Assembly: GCA_945889005.1 (NCBI GenBank)
Contig: CAMDBI010000015.1
Location: 1 to 64,000 of the forward strand
Direction: 5' to 3'
DNA: 64,000 bases
Source: Bacteroides fragilis
GTDB lineage: Bacteria; Bacteroidota; Bacteroidia; Bacteroidales; DTGW01
In this document: positions 33,459-41,615 of the stretch, in pieces
How positions within the stretch are numbered: position 1 is the first letter of the stretch
How the letters are laid out: the number at the start of each line of letters is the position of its first letter
Position numbers and translations under genes: made by a program
Notes under the pieces: model-generated
The model's input: only the letters and a program-made list of their open reading frames with translations
The model's database searches: none
What the model was told of the DNA's origin: nothing

Positions 33459-34736
33459 CTACCAACTTGTTTTTAATGCCTGATTAAAAATTTTGTAAGT
33501 TAAACCTTCGCCAGTAATCGATTTATACTGTAATGTACCCGAAATGGTTCCTTTCTTGGTCGATGTGGTCTTGTCTTTGGGCAATGCTTGCGAGATATCG
33601 ACCGATAGCAGTTGATTTCCTTTACCTTGAAATTGGAGACCAATATTGTCGACTACTACAGGAGGACAATTGTCGAAATTTAATGTAAGTTTTTCGATAC
33701 TTACCGGACTATCGTATTTCGAAACGAGCGTTATATTGCATTTTGCACCACTAATACTGGTACCATCGTCGGTACCACCGCTCAATACAATGGCTTCTTT
33801 AATAAACACCTCTGCTTTATTGGCATTGATATCGAAATTAAAATTTTTCTTAGCATTGGGGCTAAATGGGTAAGCAACAGTAATGGCATTGCTAGGATCG
33901 TCGTAACATGCTGAATAGTTGTATGTAATTACCCATTCGGTCTGGTTATTTTGAATGTCGGTAACAGTAGCACATTTAGAAGTCACCTTTGGATTGGTTG
34001 CAGTAACAATAGTTTTATCGCCAATTTTTAAAGAATATTTAAGCACTCCAATTTTATTGTCGACTTGAGCAAACACAATAGAATTGAGCATTTGCTGAAG
34101 GGCATTGATTCCCTGATTTGCTTTTTCTTTACGTTGATCGAGAAAGGCTTTTGAAAAACCTTGCATTGAAGCAATGTAACGGGTAATTTGCTCAACCGAT
34201 GTAATACTGTTGATACTATCGAGTATGTCATTCATTTCTTCGGTAAGTTGCTTGTCGGCCATATCGAAATCGATCACCATTTTTTTGAGCTCCATTTCGC
34301 TAAATGGGTACTTAATACTGTAATAATATTTAAGTGTTCCATCTTTTTCCTTAACTTTTTCCCAATAATACTCGGTAACGTTGCTCAACGATATTCCTTT
34401 AATAAAGCCAATCTCAGCCGATTTGGTTTTGGTCGATGTTTCGAAATTTTCGATAAAGTTCGATACTCCATTAACCGACTGTTCGTTGCGGTAATACTCG
34501 CTCGATGTTTGTACATTTTCGGCAATAGAGGTTATAATTCGCTCTTTAACACGCAACAAGGCATTTTGCTGAGCTCCTTCAACAGTTTCGCTCGAACCTG
34601 AAGCAATAATAAAGTCCTTTTCAATTCCATTGACCCAGTCGGGTTTTTTGCCACTTTTATCAAGCACTTTTTGAGCCAAAACCGTAACTTGCCCTATAAT
34701 TAGAAGACTTATTAAAATATTGATAAACTTTTTCAT
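33459..34736 (-). CDS. Secreted LPP20-like protein
   Basis: A 425-residue protein with a signal peptide (MKKFINILISLLIIGQVTVLAQ). The first mature segment, KPDWVNG-x-x-KDFIIASGSSETVEGAQQNA followed by helices, fits the LPP20-like domain (P-x-W, then G-(S/A)-A in the Ala-rich helix). The remainder (about 210-425) is beta-rich and probably forms repeated immunoglobulin-like modules. There is no lipobox, so the protein is probably periplasmic. It faces the plus-strand secreted-protein operon across the toxin remnant and may belong to the same assembly. Confidence 0.55.
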   Translation of the reverse strand: MKKFINILISLLIIGQVTVLAQKVLDKSGKKPDWVNGIEKDFIIASGSSETVEGAQQNALLRVKERIITSIAENVQTSSEYYRNEQSVNGVSNFIENFETSTKTKSAEIGFIKGISLSNVTEYYWEKVKEKDGTLKYYYSIKYPFSEMELKKMVIDFDMADKQLTEEMNDILDSINSITSVEQITRYIASMQGFSKAFLDQRKEKANQGINALQQMLNSIVFAQVDNKIGVLKYSLKIGDKTIVTATNPKVTSKCATVTDIQNNQTEWVITYNYSACYDDPSNAITVAYPFSPNAKKNFNFDINANKAEVFIKEAIVLSGGTDDGTSISGAKCNITLVSKYDSPVSIEKLTLNFDNCPPVVVDNIGLQFQGKGNQLLSVDISQALPKDKTTSTKKGTISGTLQYKSITGEGLTYKIFNQALKTSW

Positions 34737-34778
34737 AGAAGTATTTTTTTAAATTTTCAGATTTTTAATTTGTATATT

Positions 34779-35327
34779 TTATTCGAGTTTTTTCATTTCG
34801 GCATCAAATATTTCTTTGAATTTTGCCTGATCGTAATCGACTTTTAGCTTATTGTCTTGCAGAATGCTGTTGTTGAGTTGCTCAAACAACAACTCCTTTG
34901 GCATTTCAATGGCTGTAAAAGTTTCGAACATTCCATCCTTATTTTTGTTTGAAGTTTGACATGTAATGGTAATGAAACGAAGTTGTTGGTTTACAAACTC
35001 GTTGGTGAGGTTGTCGAACGATTGCATAAACCCATCAACTTTAGATGTTTCGATGCTTTTCGAAAAATTGTTGGAAACCGATTTGATGGTTGAGCCAATG
35101 AGCGACGAAAGTAATTGTTTGGTAACTAACATCGATTTGTCTTTTGAACTAATTTGACTGCTGCTTTTGGCCGAGCTTGCTGCTCTGAAATATTGCGAAT
35201 CGGAGCGCCCCTTGTCCATACAAGGTACTGTAATTTCTTTTTCTTTGGGTTTTGCAGCTGTTACTAATTGGCTTTCAGACATTACCAAAAATGCTAAACA
35301 AATATAAAGTTTAATATATTTCATCAT
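34779..35327 (-). CDS. Secreted hypothetical protein
   Basis: A mature protein of about 160 residues after a signal peptide. The frame starts at 35348, but MMKYIKLYICLAFLVMS from 35327 is the better signal sequence. The mature part begins KPKEKEITVPCMDKGRSDSQ, contains a Ser-rich helix and a central LTNEFVNQQLRFITITCQT segment, and ends in a charged helix. The N-terminal TVPCMDKGRSD resembles parts of LPP20-type proteins. It lies 42 bp upstream of the LPP20-like gene, in one operon. Confidence 0.55.
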   Translation of the reverse strand: MMKYIKLYICLAFLVMSESQLVTAAKPKEKEITVPCMDKGRSDSQYFRAASSAKSSSQISSKDKSMLVTKQLLSSLIGSTIKSVSNNFSKSIETSKVDGFMQSFDNLTNEFVNQQLRFITITCQTSNKNKDGMFETFTAIEMPKELLFEQLNNSILQDNKLKVDYDQAKFKEIFDAEMKKLE

Positions 35328-35432
35328 AGGAGTTGATATTTTAAACAAATATAAAAATTATTTAGATGCAAGGGTTCAAAGTCCTCAATATTTTGTTTTC
35401 TTTGCCATTTAATTGATTTTATAAACAAAGTT

Positions 35433-35681
35433 ATGAGAATATCTGTAGAAATAAGCTATTACCCTCTGCTCGAGAAATATATTCCACCAATTAGAGATTT
35501 TATTGATCGACTGAATACATACAAGAATATTGATGTAAAAACAAGTGGAATAAGCACTCACATATTTGGCGAATATTCCGATGTAATGGGAATCCTTACC
35601 AAAGAGATAGAAAAATCGTTTGAAGTACCACATTCAATTTTTGTATTGAAAATACTAAATTCCGATAGGAGCGACTTTTAA
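35433..35681 (+). CDS. YkoF-like thiamine/HMP-binding domain protein
   Basis: An 82-residue ferredoxin-like (beta-alpha-beta) domain: ISVEISYYPL, a helix PIRDFIDRLN, a strand IDVKTSGISTHIFGEYSDVM, and a final helix and strand. This pattern matches the YkoF/thiamine-binding small-domain family, which binds thiamine or its pyrimidine. It ends with its TAA overlapping the next start by one base (35679-35682 region). It is first in a three-gene operon with a PnuC-type transporter and a NadR-like kinase, which suggests vitamin salvage. Confidence 0.75.
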   Translation: MRISVEISYYPLLEKYIPPIRDFIDRLNTYKNIDVKTSGISTHIFGEYSDVMGILTKEIEKSFEVPHSIFVLKILNSDRSDF

Positions 35682-36278
35682 ATGCTAATTAAATCGATAG
35701 ATATTCAGTTTATTAGCGAGGTAGTTGCAACAATAACGGGACTTTTAGGAGTTTGGCTCACATCAAGACAAATAATTTGGTGTTGGCCGGTAGCCTTAAT
35801 CAATGTATTGCTTTCGCTATATGTATTTTATGTTGCAAAGCTTTATCAAGATGCATTATTACAAGTATTTTACTTGGTAATGACCTTATATGGTTGGTAC
35901 AGCTGGTTATATGGAGGCTCCAACCATTCGAAACTCAAGGTATCTAAGCTAAAACAAAAATGGCTCATTACTTATTTAATATCTGGAACATTACTGATGC
36001 TAGGTTCAGGCTACTTGTTTAGCAAATATACCGATGCAGCTATTCCGTATTGGGATGCAAGCTCTCTTGTTTTTGGTATTATTGGTACCATTTGGATGAC
36101 CCGAAAGTGGGTTGAGCACTGGTTACTTTGGATTGTACTAGATATTATTTGTACCGGAATTTTCTTTTACAAAGAATTGTACTTCTTTACAGCTCAATAT
36201 TTTATATTTAGCATTCTTGCATTTTATGGTTGGATTGAATGGAACAAAGAACTCAAAGCATCGAAAATCGAATATTGA
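35682..36278 (+). CDS. pnuC: PnuC-family vitamin transporter
   Basis: A 198-residue membrane protein with about seven transmembrane helices. It carries the PnuC signature (GVWLTSRQIIWCWPVALINV, FYLVMTLYGWYSW and the final FYGWIEWNK). PnuC proteins move nicotinamide riboside by facilitated diffusion and rely on a cytoplasmic kinase to trap it. Close relatives in Bacteroidota (PnuT) carry thiamine instead. The YkoF-like gene directly upstream favours thiamine, while the NadR-like gene downstream favours nicotinamide riboside. The true substrate is open. Confidence 0.88.
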   Translation: MLIKSIDIQFISEVVATITGLLGVWLTSRQIIWCWPVALINVLLSLYVFYVAKLYQDALLQVFYLVMTLYGWYSWLYGGSNHSKLKVSKLKQKWLITYLISGTLLMLGSGYLFSKYTDAAIPYWDASSLVFGIIGTIWMTRKWVEHWLLWIVLDIICTGIFFYKELYFFTAQYFIFSILAFYGWIEWNKELKASKIEY

Positions 36279-36811
36279 AAGTCGCGATTACCGGTCCCGA
36301 ATCGACCGGCAAGAGTATGCTGGCTTCTGCTTTGGCTGAGTACTACGATACCTGCTACAACCCCGAGTATGCCCGCGAGTACCTACAAAGCATTAATAGA
36401 CAATATACATACGACGATGTTGTTCATATTGGTTTGAAACAAATGAACAGTGAATTGCAGATGCTCCAGAAGGCAAACAAAGTGCTTTTTTGCGATACCG
36501 ATTTGCTTGTAATAAAAACCTGGATGGATTTTAAATACCAAAAACACCCTAGATGGGTTGCAGATTGGATTATAAGCGGCGGTTACGATTTATTTATTCT
36601 TTGCAACATTGATATTCCTTGGGAACCCGATCCCTTGCGCGAACACCCCGAGGCACGGCAAGAGCTTTTTAATATTTATTACAACGAACTTAATAACAAT
36701 TCACTAAACTTTATAATTGCTTCTGGTTCGCACCACGAACGTATGAAACAATCAACTCAGACAATAAGCAATTTATTTGGTATTTTTAAGCAATCTATCA
36801 AATGCATATAA
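36239..36811 (+). CDS. NadR-like P-loop kinase
   Basis: A 190-residue protein like the C-terminal ribosylnicotinamide-kinase domain of NadR: VAITGPESTGKSMLASALAEYY (Walker A GPESTGKS), CYNPEYAREYL, FCDTDLLVIKTW (Walker B) and PLREHPEARQEL. It would phosphorylate a vitamin (nicotinamide riboside, or possibly thiamine) brought in by PnuC. The ATG at 36239 overlaps the pnuC end by 40 bp. A TTG at 36275, overlapping the stop by 4 bp, is an alternative start just ahead of the conserved block. Confidence 0.8.
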   Translation: MEQRTQSIENRILKVAITGPESTGKSMLASALAEYYDTCYNPEYAREYLQSINRQYTYDDVVHIGLKQMNSELQMLQKANKVLFCDTDLLVIKTWMDFKYQKHPRWVADWIISGGYDLFILCNIDIPWEPDPLREHPEARQELFNIYYNELNNNSLNFIIASGSHHERMKQSTQTISNLFGIFKQSIKCI

Positions 36812-36943
36812 AACACTAAATACCATGTATGTAATTTTGGTATTTTTTTTTTGAAAAATATTTAGCCTTTCTAGTATTTTATTTAAAAATATTTAGTCTA
36901 TCAAATCAAATTTGATTAATTTAATGTAAAAATATTTTCAATC

Positions 36944-37894
36944 ATGTTTTTCAAGAAAACCCCCGAATCTACACGAAAAGAGCTTGTTGCTTGGGCAAAA
37001 AAAAATAGAATAGACATCACTTATGTTCCTGAAGAACTCGAAAGTGTCACCAAACTTGATTTAAGTTATAAGAAAATGTCTCGATTGCCCAAACAAATCG
37101 AGTGTTTGGTAAACCTTCAGGAGTTGAACCTTTCAAACAATATGTTTTCAGATATTCCTTTTGAAATTAAAAAACTACCTAAACTTCGATCTTTAAATCT
37201 GTCTTTCAATAAATTTGCAGAAATACCGGGAGTTGTTTGCCAAATATCCAATTTGGAAGTTTTGAAAATTGAAGCCAATCAATTAAAAAAAGTTAACACA
37301 AATCTAGCCAACCTTAGCAATTTAAAAGAATTGAGTTTATTTGCCAATCAAATAATTGAGCTTCCAACAGAATTTGGTTCGCTCCAACAACTCATGAGGT
37401 TAAATCTTGCTCTAAATCAACTTTCTGCATTGCCCGAAAGTTTTTCGAAACTCCAAAATATTGTTGAACTTGAGCTTTGGCTCAATAAATTTGAACTGAT
37501 ACCTGATGTAATATCCCAATTACCAAACTTAAAAGATTTTTACGACTCTGTAGATCCAGAGAGACTTAACAAAACACTACTTTGGGCGATAGTGGCAGAC
37601 AATACCCACTTGGCCGAGAAGCTTATTTTTTATGGTGCCGATGTAAACTATATGCAAGAAGATGAGGACGGTATCAACATAACTACTCCTTTATTTGAAG
37701 CTTGTAGTATAGATATGATCGACCTTTTGATTAAGAAAGGTGCCGATCCCGAATTTAAAAGAGAAATTGTAAAAATTGTTTCTACTAAAAATGGTGAAGA
37801 AGTTAGACCTACCGGAAAATTTGAAACTTTTTTAACAGTTAAACACCAAAATGAAATTGTTAAGTATCTAAAATCTATGAACTTAATAAAATAA
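36944..37894 (+). CDS. Leucine-rich repeat and ankyrin repeat fusion protein
   Basis: A 316-residue soluble protein without a signal peptide. Residues of about 40-200 contain seven 23-residue leucine-rich repeats (LQELNLSNNMFSDIPFEI, LRSLNLSFNKFAEIP, LKELSLFANQIIELP and so on). Residues of about 210-300 contain two to three ankyrin-type repeats (LLWAIVADNTHLAEKLIFYG, ADVNYMQ and TTPLFEACSIDMIDLLIKKG). Both repeat types bind proteins, so an adaptor or inhibitor role is likely, but the partner is unknown. Cytoplasmic LRR proteins of this plain type are common in Bacteroidota. The end is part of a perfect inverted repeat. Confidence 0.75.
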   Translation: MFFKKTPESTRKELVAWAKKNRIDITYVPEELESVTKLDLSYKKMSRLPKQIECLVNLQELNLSNNMFSDIPFEIKKLPKLRSLNLSFNKFAEIPGVVCQISNLEVLKIEANQLKKVNTNLANLSNLKELSLFANQIIELPTEFGSLQQLMRLNLALNQLSALPESFSKLQNIVELELWLNKFELIPDVISQLPNLKDFYDSVDPERLNKTLLWAIVADNTHLAEKLIFYGADVNYMQEDEDGINITTPLFEACSIDMIDLLIKKGADPEFKREIVKIVSTKNGEEVRPTGKFETFLTVKHQNEIVKYLKSMNLIK

Positions 37895-37917
37895 TTTTTT
37901 ATTAAGTTCATAGATTT
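37871..37917. repeat. Perfect 20-bp inverted repeat over the LRR-ankyrin gene end
   Basis: AAATCTATGAACTTAATAAA is repeated in reverse complement after a 7-nt spacer (37898-37917). The left arm is the coding end (KSMNLIK-stop), so the right arm is an inverted copy of the gene end. It can form a stable hairpin and probably serves as a terminator, although a T run is only partial. Confidence 0.8.
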
Positions 37918-38006
37918 CGTAAATATCAACTTCTTATTTTTAACACACCGCGAGTTGCGTGTAGAAACACTCTACGTTAACAACAAAATATGTTCGCAAT
38001 TTGCTT

Positions 38007-38699
38007 TTAAACAAAAAATCTTTTTAAAGTAATACTCCCTTTGCTGTCCTTAATTACTTGTAAAACAAAATCGAATCGTCCAAGATCTGTGCACATAAAA
38101 AAATCGCTACTAGGTGAGTGATTTTGGTTTTGTGGCTCAAACAAGCGCTTCCCACTCGTATTTTTTATATGTTCAATAGCATCTTCCATATTAAAGAGTT
38201 TATTTTCCAAGGCACACTTTATATATTCTGCACAATATGTATCCTCTTCGGTTGGGTACATGGTAGCATACCCCATGCAAACCAATGAAACATTTTGTGG
38301 TTTTTTCTCTTTTATGTATCGCACTATAGCTGGGGCATTTACAAAACCACCTGTAATAATCTCGGTAGCTTTTTGAGCATATACCAGGCCTTGAGTACCG
38401 CTACTTGTCCGGTGCACAACTGTTCGACCCGAGAAATCAATCCCCTTTATTAAAGTTGGAGAATTGCCATAATCGAAACCATCGGGAATAAGCTCATTTA
38501 CTTCGCCCAATAAGATGTAATCGGGGTTTAGTTGTTTTAATTCGAGTGCTTCTGTAACACAACTTACAGGTATAATGCGTTCTACTCCTTGGTTATATAA
38601 GTAACAGGCTGTTGAAAATGCCCTAAAAACATCTATTATAACGGTTAGCCCTTCCGCCTCCTTAGCTCCATTAAGTAATTGAAGTATTTTTATATCCAC
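38007..38699 (-). CDS. comB: 2-phosphosulfolactate phosphatase-like protein
   Basis: A 230-residue protein of the ComB family. Visible are VIIDVFRAFSTACYL, LLGEVN (Glu), GFDYGNSP, RTSSGTQGLV and MGYATMYPTEEDTYCAEY. ComB hydrolyses 2-phosphosulfolactate in coenzyme M and sulfolactate synthesis. In most bacteria the substrate is uncertain. It stands alone, divergent from aroE with an 87-bp promoter region. Confidence 0.85.
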   Translation of the reverse strand: MDIKILQLLNGAKEAEGLTVIIDVFRAFSTACYLYNQGVERIIPVSCVTEALELKQLNPDYILLGEVNELIPDGFDYGNSPTLIKGIDFSGRTVVHRTSSGTQGLVYAQKATEIITGGFVNAPAIVRYIKEKKPQNVSLVCMGYATMYPTEEDTYCAEYIKCALENKLFNMEDAIEHIKNTSGKRLFEPQNQNHSPSSDFFMCTDLGRFDFVLQVIKDSKGSITLKRFFV

Positions 38700-38786
38700 A
38701 TGTATTAAGTATTTTTTGTTTAAAAACTTCTTTTCAATTTTAAAAACTCGAAATTAAGTCGCATTTTTGTATAAAAAAAATTGGCT

Positions 38787-39533
38787 ATGAAATTATACGG
38801 ATTAGTTGGCTATCCTTTGGGGCATTCATTTTCGGCCGGTTATTTTGCAAAAAAGTTTGAAAATGAAAAAATTACAAATTGCGAATACCGAAACTTCCCG
38901 ATAGATTCAATTCAAAAATTCCCTTCTCTTTTTATTGATAATACAGGTATTTCGGGGCTCAATGTAACAATACCCTACAAAGAACAGGTCATTCCATTTT
39001 TAAATGAGATGGATTCTGAAGCTCAGGCTATTGGAGCTGTAAATACGGTGAAAATTATTCATACTAACGCAGGAATAAAGCTAAAGGGGTTCAACAGCGA
39101 TGTATATGGATTTGAAAAATCGCTACAACCCATGTTAAAAGACTATCATAAAAAAGCGTTGATTTTGGGTACCGGAGGAGCATCGAAAGCCATCAAATAT
39201 ATTTTACGAAAAAACAATATCGAATATATTTCTGCATCGATCGAAGATCTCAAAGAAAAAGAAATAAAATATTCTGACATTAATCAAACCACCATTGAAG
39301 ATCACCTTCTTATTATCAATGCAACACCACTAGGCACCTATCCCAATGTCGACAATTGCCCTTCAATTCCTTATGAATTCATTAGTTCGAAGCATATATT
39401 ATTTGATTTGGTTTACAATCCGGAGCAAACCTTATTTCTAAAAAAAGGAAAAGAAAAAGGAGCTGCAACCAAAAATGGTTTAGAAATGTTGCATTTGCAG
39501 GCCGAAAGAGCTTGGGCTATCTGGAATGAATAA
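38787..39533 (+). CDS. aroE: Shikimate dehydrogenase
   Basis: A 248-residue NADPH-dependent reductase of dehydroshikimate in the shikimate pathway. The substrate site is YPLGHSFSAGYF and NVTIPYKEQV (catalytic Lys). FNSDVYGF carries the catalytic Asp. The Rossmann motif GTGGASKAI is present, and NGLEMLHLQAERAW is at the end. The frame would allow a TTG start at 38781, but the ATG at 38787 gives the standard MKLYGLVGYP beginning. It ends 8 bp from the convergent topB. Confidence 0.94.
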   Translation: MKLYGLVGYPLGHSFSAGYFAKKFENEKITNCEYRNFPIDSIQKFPSLFIDNTGISGLNVTIPYKEQVIPFLNEMDSEAQAIGAVNTVKIIHTNAGIKLKGFNSDVYGFEKSLQPMLKDYHKKALILGTGGASKAIKYILRKNNIEYISASIEDLKEKEIKYSDINQTTIEDHLLIINATPLGTYPNVDNCPSIPYEFISSKHILFDLVYNPEQTLFLKKGKEKGAATKNGLEMLHLQAERAWAIWNE

Positions 39534-39541
39534 ACTCGAAA

Positions 39542-41443
39542 TTAGACTTTCGGTTTCTTAGCTTCTTTGGATTTGGGTTTTTCAGGTTTTTCCATTTTTT
39601 TTTCGTCGACCGAAGCTTCTTGCTCAATTTGAATTATTTTATGGTTCTCGCGCTTAACTTCAACAACTAACTGCGAAAGCATTTCTTTCATTTCAGACAA
39701 GAAAATCTTTGGGTCGTAAGTGCCTTTTTCGATTTGGCGAAGTTTTTTTTCCCACATGCCTGTCAACTCGGCCGATTTGAGCAATTCGTTCTGAATGGTA
39801 TTGATCAATTGAATACCTGTTTGCGTGGGAACCAGATTTTTCTTGTCGCGGGTTACAAATCGGCGTTTGAACAAGGTTTCTATAATGTTGGCACGAGTAG
39901 AAGGTCGTCCAATTCCGTTTTCCTTCATTAGTTCACGCAACTCTTCGTCTTCGACCTGCTTACCTGCGGTTTCCATGGCTCTAAGCAATGTCGCTTCGGT
40001 AAGCATTTTGGGAGGTTGTGTTTGCCTTTCGAGCAAATCGGGCGTATGTTCGCCGCTTTCGCCTTTCTCGAAATGAGGCATTATTTGATCTTCCGAAGCA
40101 TCGGTATCTTTTTCATCATCTTTCTTGGGATACAACACTCGCCAACCATCTTCGAGTATCACTTTACCGGTTGCTTTGAACTCGTGTGTGCATACTTTTC
40201 CAATAACAGTGGTATTCGAAACAATACAATCGGAATAAAACACCGATATAAAGCGGCGGGCTATGAGGTCGTATACCCGTTTTTCTTCCAATATCAAGCC
40301 AGAAGGCTTGATACCAGTTGGAACAATGGCATGGTGATCGGTAATCTTTGTGTCGTCAAATACTTTTTTGCTTTTCTTGATGGGCTTCCCGAGCAAAGGA
40401 GCCGTAAAATTGGCGTATGGCTCCATGTTTTTGAGAATACCTTCTATTTTGGAGTACATATCGGTAGGCAGAAAAGTAGTATCGACACGAGGGTAAGTAA
40501 CCATTTTTTTCTCGTACAGACTTTGTATATATTTCAATGTTTCGTCGGCTGTGAAACTAAATTTTTTGTTACACTCAACTTGCAATGCAGTTAAATCGAA
40601 CAATTTTGGAGGCGCTTCGTTGCCTTTCTTCTGTTCGAACGATACTATCTCGAACAAATTAGTTTTTATTTCCTCAACAATACGCGATGCATCTTCGACA
40701 GTATCGAAGCGTCCGTTGGTCGAATTGAAAATTACACCCCGATAATTTGTTTTAATTTCCCAAAATGTTTTCGATACAAAATTCTGAATCTCTTCAAACC
40801 TGCGAACAATCAATGCCAAGGTGGGTGTTTGTACCCTACCAATAGACAAAACTCCTTTTCCATCGGCATACTTCAAAGTATACAAACGGCTTGCATTCAT
40901 GCCCAACAACCAATCGCCAATAGCACGAGCATTTCCGGCAGCATACAAGCAATCGAAATCCTTACCATCTTTTAGTTTTTTGAAACCTTCTTCAATGGCT
41001 TCATCGGTCATCGACGATATCCACAATCGTTTCAAGGGTTTGGAACATTCAGCCTTTGTAAGAACCCAACGTTGAATAAGCTCTCCTTCAATACCAGCAT
41101 CGCCGCAGTTTATAACCTCATCGCAAGCGTCAAAAAGTTTTTTTATAATATCGAACTGCTTCTTAACCCCATCGTTATCTATAAGTTTAATTCCAAATCG
41201 GGGCGGAATCATAGGCAACGACTGCATTCGCCATGCTTTCCAATCGGAGGTGTAATCGTCGGGATTTTTGAGTGTGCACAAATGACCAAAAGTCCACGTT
41301 ACCTGATACCCATTTCCTTCGAAATAGCCATCTTTACGGATTCCGGCTTTCAATATGCGGGCAATTTCCTTGGCAACACTTGGTTTTTCGGCAATACAGA
41401 CTTTCACGTTTTTCGATTCATTATAAAAGTTCAAAAGTAGCAA
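39542..41443 (-). CDS. topB: DNA topoisomerase III
   Basis: A type IA topoisomerase of 621-633 residues that removes recombination intermediates and decatenates DNA. The TOPRIM domain starts VCIAEKPSVAKEIARIL and has the metal-binding acid group GDAGIEGELI. The catalytic tyrosine is Tyr317 in KMVTYPRVDTTFLP. There are no C-terminal zinc fingers, and the end is a Lys/Pro-rich tail (EKPEKPKSKEAKKP). The ATG at 41443 adds an odd MLLLNFYNESKN stretch. A GTG at 41407 would give VKVCIAEKPSVAK, closer to the family start. Confidence 0.94.
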   Translation of the reverse strand: MLLLNFYNESKNVKVCIAEKPSVAKEIARILKAGIRKDGYFEGNGYQVTWTFGHLCTLKNPDDYTSDWKAWRMQSLPMIPPRFGIKLIDNDGVKKQFDIIKKLFDACDEVINCGDAGIEGELIQRWVLTKAECSKPLKRLWISSMTDEAIEEGFKKLKDGKDFDCLYAAGNARAIGDWLLGMNASRLYTLKYADGKGVLSIGRVQTPTLALIVRRFEEIQNFVSKTFWEIKTNYRGVIFNSTNGRFDTVEDASRIVEEIKTNLFEIVSFEQKKGNEAPPKLFDLTALQVECNKKFSFTADETLKYIQSLYEKKMVTYPRVDTTFLPTDMYSKIEGILKNMEPYANFTAPLLGKPIKKSKKVFDDTKITDHHAIVPTGIKPSGLILEEKRVYDLIARRFISVFYSDCIVSNTTVIGKVCTHEFKATGKVILEDGWRVLYPKKDDEKDTDASEDQIMPHFEKGESGEHTPDLLERQTQPPKMLTEATLLRAMETAGKQVEDEELRELMKENGIGRPSTRANIIETLFKRRFVTRDKKNLVPTQTGIQLINTIQNELLKSAELTGMWEKKLRQIEKGTYDPKIFLSEMKEMLSQLVVEVKRENHKIIQIEQEASVDEKKMEKPEKPKSKEAKKPKV

Positions 41444-41615
41444 TATCGTAGACTATTCGACTGAAAAGCAAAAACAGATATCAAAGAGTTTTTAACAATT
41501 ACCTCCATTAATTACCGGTAATTCACAACATGTCGTTTTTTTGTTAATATTTCCTTCAACGATCTTTCATGAGTTTCGAAATTTTCCATTAGGTTTGCAA
41601 CAATTTAAAATTTGT

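Noticed and set aside
35349..35432. TPP riboswitch ahead of the YkoF/PnuC operon
   Set aside because: The gap is only 84 bp and lacks the conserved thi-box motifs. Not supported.
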